Below are positions 58,324 to 64,000 of a DNA stretch of 64,000 nt, piece after piece. Below the pieces are notes generated by a model that worked only from the letters and a program-made list of their open reading frames with translations, did no database searches and was not told the DNA's origin. The position numbers were made by a program, and so were the translations under genes. The stretch is from Spizellomyces punctatus DAOM BR117 (taxonomy: Eukaryota > Chytridiomycota > Chytridiomycetes > Spizellomycetales > Spizellomycetaceae), in contig NW_015971551.1 in NCBI RefSeq assembly GCF_000182565.1, forward strand, positions 523,638 to 587,637. The letters run 5' to 3'. Every line of letters starts with the position of its first letter. Position 1 is the first letter of the stretch.

Positions 58324-61300
58324 CTACCTAGATGACTTCCAATTTTTATAAAAGAGGCTTCTCTTTTCCTTTGTTATTCCGCTTGTTGATGTTTTACTGT
58401 ACTCTATATAGGCCATCGAATCTCCACCAGAGAGGGATTGCAGCGTACCGCTGCGACGCACTACAACGGGTTCAAGTCGCGCCCGCAAAGAGCGGATATC
58501 ATCTGGTGGTAGAATATCGCTATCGTCCTCATCGACCTCAGTCGATACTAGTACTGTGTTGAGCAACTCCAATTGCTCGGCACGTGTAGCGTATACCAGG
58601 TCAGAAATGTTTTCCAATCCCTCCAGCTTGTTAATGACCTACAGAGACCAACAGTTCGATAAGGTTCTCTGTAGAAGCATATCGAAGCGTCGGGTGTATG
58701 GGCACCTTAAACTGATATCCCTGATCAATCAGAAAGCGTTGTCGCTTTGCGGAGTAGTACACCTCTTCGGTGTCCCTTGATACAAGCGAGTAAAAGTATG
58801 CATTTATTCCATCATCTGTTCGCTGTTTTGCTCGCAAAATACGACCTACATAATCCGCGGAAGGCAAATAAGATTACTACAAAGTTACCCACAAACTAAG
58901 AAACTCACCTAGTCGCTGTGCTTCCTGCCTGCGACTTCCGTAGTGGCTCGACACCTGAATCAGGCAAGTTGCCTCTGGAAGGTCAATCGATGTATCACCA
59001 ACTTTGCTGAGGAAGATCGTGTTTATGGCCGGATTATGCTGAAACTGGTGTAAAACTCGCATTCGCTCAGCGGGACTGGTACCGCCGTATATATAGGGCT
59101 TGTTGAGCTTCGTCGCATAGTGCTGTGTACATTACAGGAGGGTAAGATTCTACGCACCTCAATACAACTACACATGTCTTACTTTCAATGCAAATACATT
59201 GTCTGAAAAGACAATGATCTTATCGCCGCGGCTCTCGTGAAAGTCAATCAGATACTGGCACGCCTGGAGCTTTCGTGGATTCATAGCATATAGCAATTGT
59301 CTTCTCCTGTGATAATACTGTCATAAATGACCACCAGACAACGATGAACACACTTGCCAACACCATACCGTGATTTTTCTCGCAAGTACTCTCGATAGAA
59401 TTCAGGTGTCATGTTGCACCAAACTTCCGCGCACTGTGAAGCCAATGTGGTTAGCACTAAGCAGCATTCAAGTGCTTTTTAGAAAAAATATACCTGCACA
59501 TTGGCGATGTGCCCTTTTCGGGAAAGATCCAACCAGTTTGCTTCATACAATTTGGGACCAATCAGATAGTTCAGATTTCCAATCTTGTCGTCCTCACGTA
59601 CCAGCGTGGCAGTTAAACCAAGCTTGGCGTGTGCAGCCACAATTGTAAGGACCTTACGGAACATATCCGCTGGGACAACGTGGACTTCGTCCAGCAGGAG
59701 AAATCCCCATTCACGCGATCTAATGAAATCCATCATCTGTTGGGCATCATACGCTCGCTTTCCCGAGTAAGTCACCATGGTGTACGTGCTGATCAAAATG
59801 CCGGCGTCACCAACAAACTGGCTCAAACACTATGTAAGTTTACCATACATCCGGGTCTTCCCGTGGACCTACCTTTTCTTTCTCTTGAGACGTAAACTTG
59901 GCTATTTGTCCCTCTCTGACGGTTGACCAGCTGCGGAATTCCTTAGCCCATTGTTCAACGGATACGCTAAGGACCGTATAATTTAGTCACGGAAGTCCCG
60001 TACAGTATATGAAATTGCCACGATCCCTCACTGACCTTGATGTGCATAATACCAAACAGCTCTTCTTGATCGTACACGCCGCGGTGACACCGACCAACGT
60101 TTTACCCGCCCCACATGGAAGCACGATTATGCCACTCTTCGCACGACCATTGCCAAACATTTTGCTTAAACTTCTTTCCTGGTACGGTCTCAATTTCGTC
60201 GTGGCCTTGAGATCCACATCCAAATTTGGATTCACGATGTCTTGTCGAAAATCNNNNNNNNNNNNNNNNNNNNNNNNNNNNNNNNNNNNNNNNNNNNNNN
60301 NNNNNNNNNNNNNNNNNNNNNNNNNNNNNNNNNNNNNNNNNNNNNNNNNNNNNCACCCTAGCTCGATACCCTCAGTCATGGATGGGCTGATCGCTGACAT
60401 CCCACCCTTCGATCCATTGGAGCTCTGGCCGGTGGCGTCATCGCCGTTCGGCTTTGCAATATATTTGGTCATCTCGTCAGGATTGAGATCGTCATCAGGA
60501 TCGCATGAAAACAGCTCAAATAGATCGATACCCTCCAAGACTTCGTCTACGACATGGGATATCTCCACAGTAGATTTGGGGGACAGCGGTTTCTCATGAA
60601 TGAAGAACCCTTGGCCCGTACTTAGTGCCGGATCACTGGTGCGGGACGATTGCCGTGCATCGTCGCGATTGGGCTTGACTTGCTCATTACCTTTAGATCC
60701 TGCTATCGTAAAGCCCTTGGAGTCTGGGGCCTGCTCGGTTAAGAAACCGAAGATTCCACTGTCGGCACCCTGCAAAGCCAGTCTACATTCACGAATCTTC
60801 TCGTCTTTCAACAAGGTCTGCAAAATCATCTCATCTGCGCTTTCGATCCAGTAACGATTTTGCTTCAAAACCAGCTTCACTTTACCATACGACTGAGTAT
60901 TTTCCCTTATAAACTTCTCCACCGTTGGAGGGAGCTGAGTCTTACTGAGACGATCCAAGACTTGGATAATGCCATCAGTGTCCAGTCCCACAGATACCGC
61001 CGCGTACAGCGAATACTCTGATAGTCGATATTCATGGACATGAGAAGGTCTAGTAACAGGTTCCGAAATGGCCACGAGAAAATCTTGCGCCTGCTCCGCA
61101 ATCGGTGAGAAAGCCTCCAGAATGATTCGACCATCCTGACAGACCCAAAGCGGGCGTGATTCATGATCAGCCTTCAGAGGTGCAAAGGATAGATCCTCAG
61201 ATTCAAATAAGTCGCTGATTGCTTCCTCAAACTGCCCGAGATCAATCGTAGCAGAATAGAGCGCATCATCTTCTTCGGGGGCTTCGTCGTCTGGACTATA

Positions 61301-61729
61301 TACCCTCTCAGGAAGAAATGCAGGAGCTGGAGATTGCGTATCTTTGACCTCTCTGCGTCGACGTTTTGGTAGTCTAGTAGTCTGCATGTCAACTTGGCGC
61401 TTTATCCCCCTTCGCGAAGGTGCATCACTCTCTGTCGTACACGGTCCGGTGACATCTTCATTGTCGTAATTTCTTGAATGCAAAGCTTCTTCATGAGAAG
61501 TATACAATCCCTGCGCTATCGCCTTCGCCTGAGATCGCACATTTGACCCCGATTCAAAGTCACTGCCACCGTCCCCACATTCCGAGAGCAGTTCCGGTTG
61601 CGGCTGGCTTGCACTCCCTTGTTCAATGATCCCGTCGACATCCAGCCGGACAGCAGTAAGTCGAGCTCTGGCTTTCACTGCCGCATGACGCATTGAGGTT
61701 CGGCGTCCAATGCTTGAACTCCTCTCCAT
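58324..61729 (-). CDS. SSL2: TFIIH DNA helicase/translocase XPB (SSL2/RAD25)
   Basis: The long N-terminal exon starts [15 protein letters not shown] with a basic and acidic tail, then the XPB N-terminal domain ([43 protein letters not shown]). A run of 100 Ns at 60254-60353 interrupts the gene before [16 protein letters not shown]. Helicase domain 1 is clear: [32 protein letters not shown] (Walker A), [34 protein letters not shown] (DEVH box) and [13 protein letters not shown] with the RED motif. Helicase domain 2 spans about 59430-58880. The C-terminus includes [14 protein letters not shown] and ends [11 protein letters not shown] opens promoters and damaged DNA with XPD and p62. Confidence 0.93.
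60254..60353. other. Assembly gap (100 N) inside XPB
   Basis: A run of exactly 100 undetermined bases. This round length is a usual placeholder for a scaffold gap of unknown size. It falls within the first XPB exon region, between the acidic linker and the block preceding the helicase domain. The true number of missing residues cannot be known here. Confidence 0.98.
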
Positions 61730-62180
61730 TGGTGCGACTGTTCAAGGTAGCCATCAACTGTGGAGAAGCTCCAGCGAGAACGGGACAGTCACGAGTGATT
61801 AGTAAGCAACATCTCACTCGCCTCTCCGCAATTGCTTACCAAGATAGTTAAGTAGCTCCTGTGACCTTAGCATGAACTACCACAGTCTCAAGCCAGCCAA
61901 AAACCGGCGTCCGCTGTGCGTCGGTGCAGGCGAGTATTATTCGACATTATGATGATATGTTATCAGCTGCCGACGTACAGTTGCTAGCAAATATATATTT
62001 GCATCCTTTAACATTACATGAAGGGAAGCGAAGATTAACGACATATCTGTACATAAGCTAGAATGGGCGTGATGCTGCGAAATGCGTGCGATCTACTGTT
62101 GGCGTACATGCGCCATTATCTCCGTCAATTACCGTAGCAAAAGCAAGCCCAGAGCTCATCGTTGGCCACATGATCTAAAT
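61730..62180. other. Intergenic region between XPB and CDK1
   Basis: About 450 bp separate two minus-strand genes. An AT-rich patch (AATATATATTTGC near 61988) lies in the interval. I see no coding exon or RNA gene. It should hold the XPB promoter and the CDK1 3' UTR. Confidence 0.55.
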
Positions 62181-63635
<1,455 letters not shown>

Positions 63636-63678
63636 TTAGAAAGCAGGCACATGGATCGTCCGATCTTGGGTGTGCGCG

Positions 63679-63706
63679 TCCGGTGAAACCGGACACAGTC
63701 ACGTGA
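63679..63706. promoter_or_regulatory. Palindromic elements upstream of CDK1
   Basis: TCCGGTGAAACCGGA (63679-63693) is a perfect inverted repeat with CGG-N5-CCG spacing, the layout recognised by many Zn2Cys6 fungal factors. Six bases further comes TCACGTGA (63699-63706), an E-box bound by bHLH factors. Both lie 71-98 bp upstream of the CDK1 ATG. Binding is inferred from sequence only. Confidence 0.4.
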
Positions 63707-64000
63707 TTTCTCCCCACCCATTGCACTTTGGGCTTGCTACACTATTGATTTTTTTTCAACTTTTGAAAATTTCGGACTCCATTAGACCCACAGCGAATAC
63801 TCTTTACTCAAACATATCATGTGATAATCTACCGTCTGATGTATGCATGAACGCTAGTGTCAAACTCTCTCCACGCTGGAACGACGGTTTCGTTTCCTAT
63901 TATAGGCTGTACACAAGGAGAGAGAGGTGTTGTGCCCGGCTAGTAGCATTTTTTTGCTATGTAGGACTGGCAGTCTCAGAACGAGCTGATACACGACAAA

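Noticed and set aside
60009-60599. 196-aa plus-strand frame spanning the N run
   Set aside because: It is antisense to the XPB coding region and continuous only because Ns cannot encode stops.

Overview
This 64 kb window is eukaryotic nuclear DNA, most likely from a zoosporic (flagellated) fungus of the chytrid or blastoclad type. Two observations support this. Several genes belong to families that are fungal or mainly fungal: SHE9/MDM33, a SPO12-motif protein, a vezatin/Inp2-type protein, an ODC1-type carrier and a small Cys-rich metallothionein. A complete axonemal dynein heavy chain (DNAH2 type) and other cilium-linked genes (CYB5D1, WDR27, perhaps an IQ-motif protein) are also present, and these are retained only by fungi with a flagellated stage. 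Introns are numerous and short (about 35-75 nt, GT..AG), and genes lie close together on both strands. One 100-base run of N interrupts the XPB gene. I see no mobile element, CRISPR array, rRNA or convincing tRNA.

Layout. 0-10 kb: a possible tiny TATA-driven gene, WDR27 (-), a doubtful small gene (-), mitochondrial SHE9 (-), TFIIH subunit TFB1/p62 (+). 10-23 kb: EBP-type sterol isomerase (+), an ING-family PHD protein (-), vezatin-like protein (+), metallothionein (-), gamma-glutamyltransferase (-), IQ-motif protein (+), spliceosomal DIM1 (-), a small putative mitochondrial protein (-), RCC1-repeat protein (-). 23.5-37.6 kb: the DNAH2 dynein heavy chain (+), followed on the same strand by CYB5D1. 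38.7-50 kb: PXA/nexin-C protein (-), a small coiled-coil protein (+), RDH54/RAD54B (-), VHS-GAT protein (+), SPO12-like (+), ODC1-like carrier (-). 50-64 kb: UPS1/PRELI (+), ARP6 (-), DUF4211 protein (+), MFSD5-type molybdate transporter (-), XPB/SSL2 (-), CDK1 (-).

Functional themes. Flagellar motility: DNAH2, CYB5D1, WDR27 and perhaps the IQ protein. TFIIH: two core subunits, TFB1 and SSL2. Chromatin and DNA repair: ARP6 of the SWR1 complex, an ING reader, RDH54. Mitochondria: SHE9, ODC1, UPS1. Cell cycle: CDK1 and SPO12. Many neighbours are divergent pairs with very short shared promoters (for example 69 bp between ARP6 and the DUF4211 gene).

I did not find a clearly undescribed system. 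The points most worth a second look are the animal/plant-type sterol isomerase in a fungus, the very short introns and 5-nt coding first exon, the clustering of flagellar genes, a PXA/nexin-C protein without a visible PX domain, and the poorly studied WDR27 and DUF4211 proteins. Exon structures were inferred by eye from splice consensus and family conservation. Boundaries stated as exact restored an open frame; others are marked uncertain.
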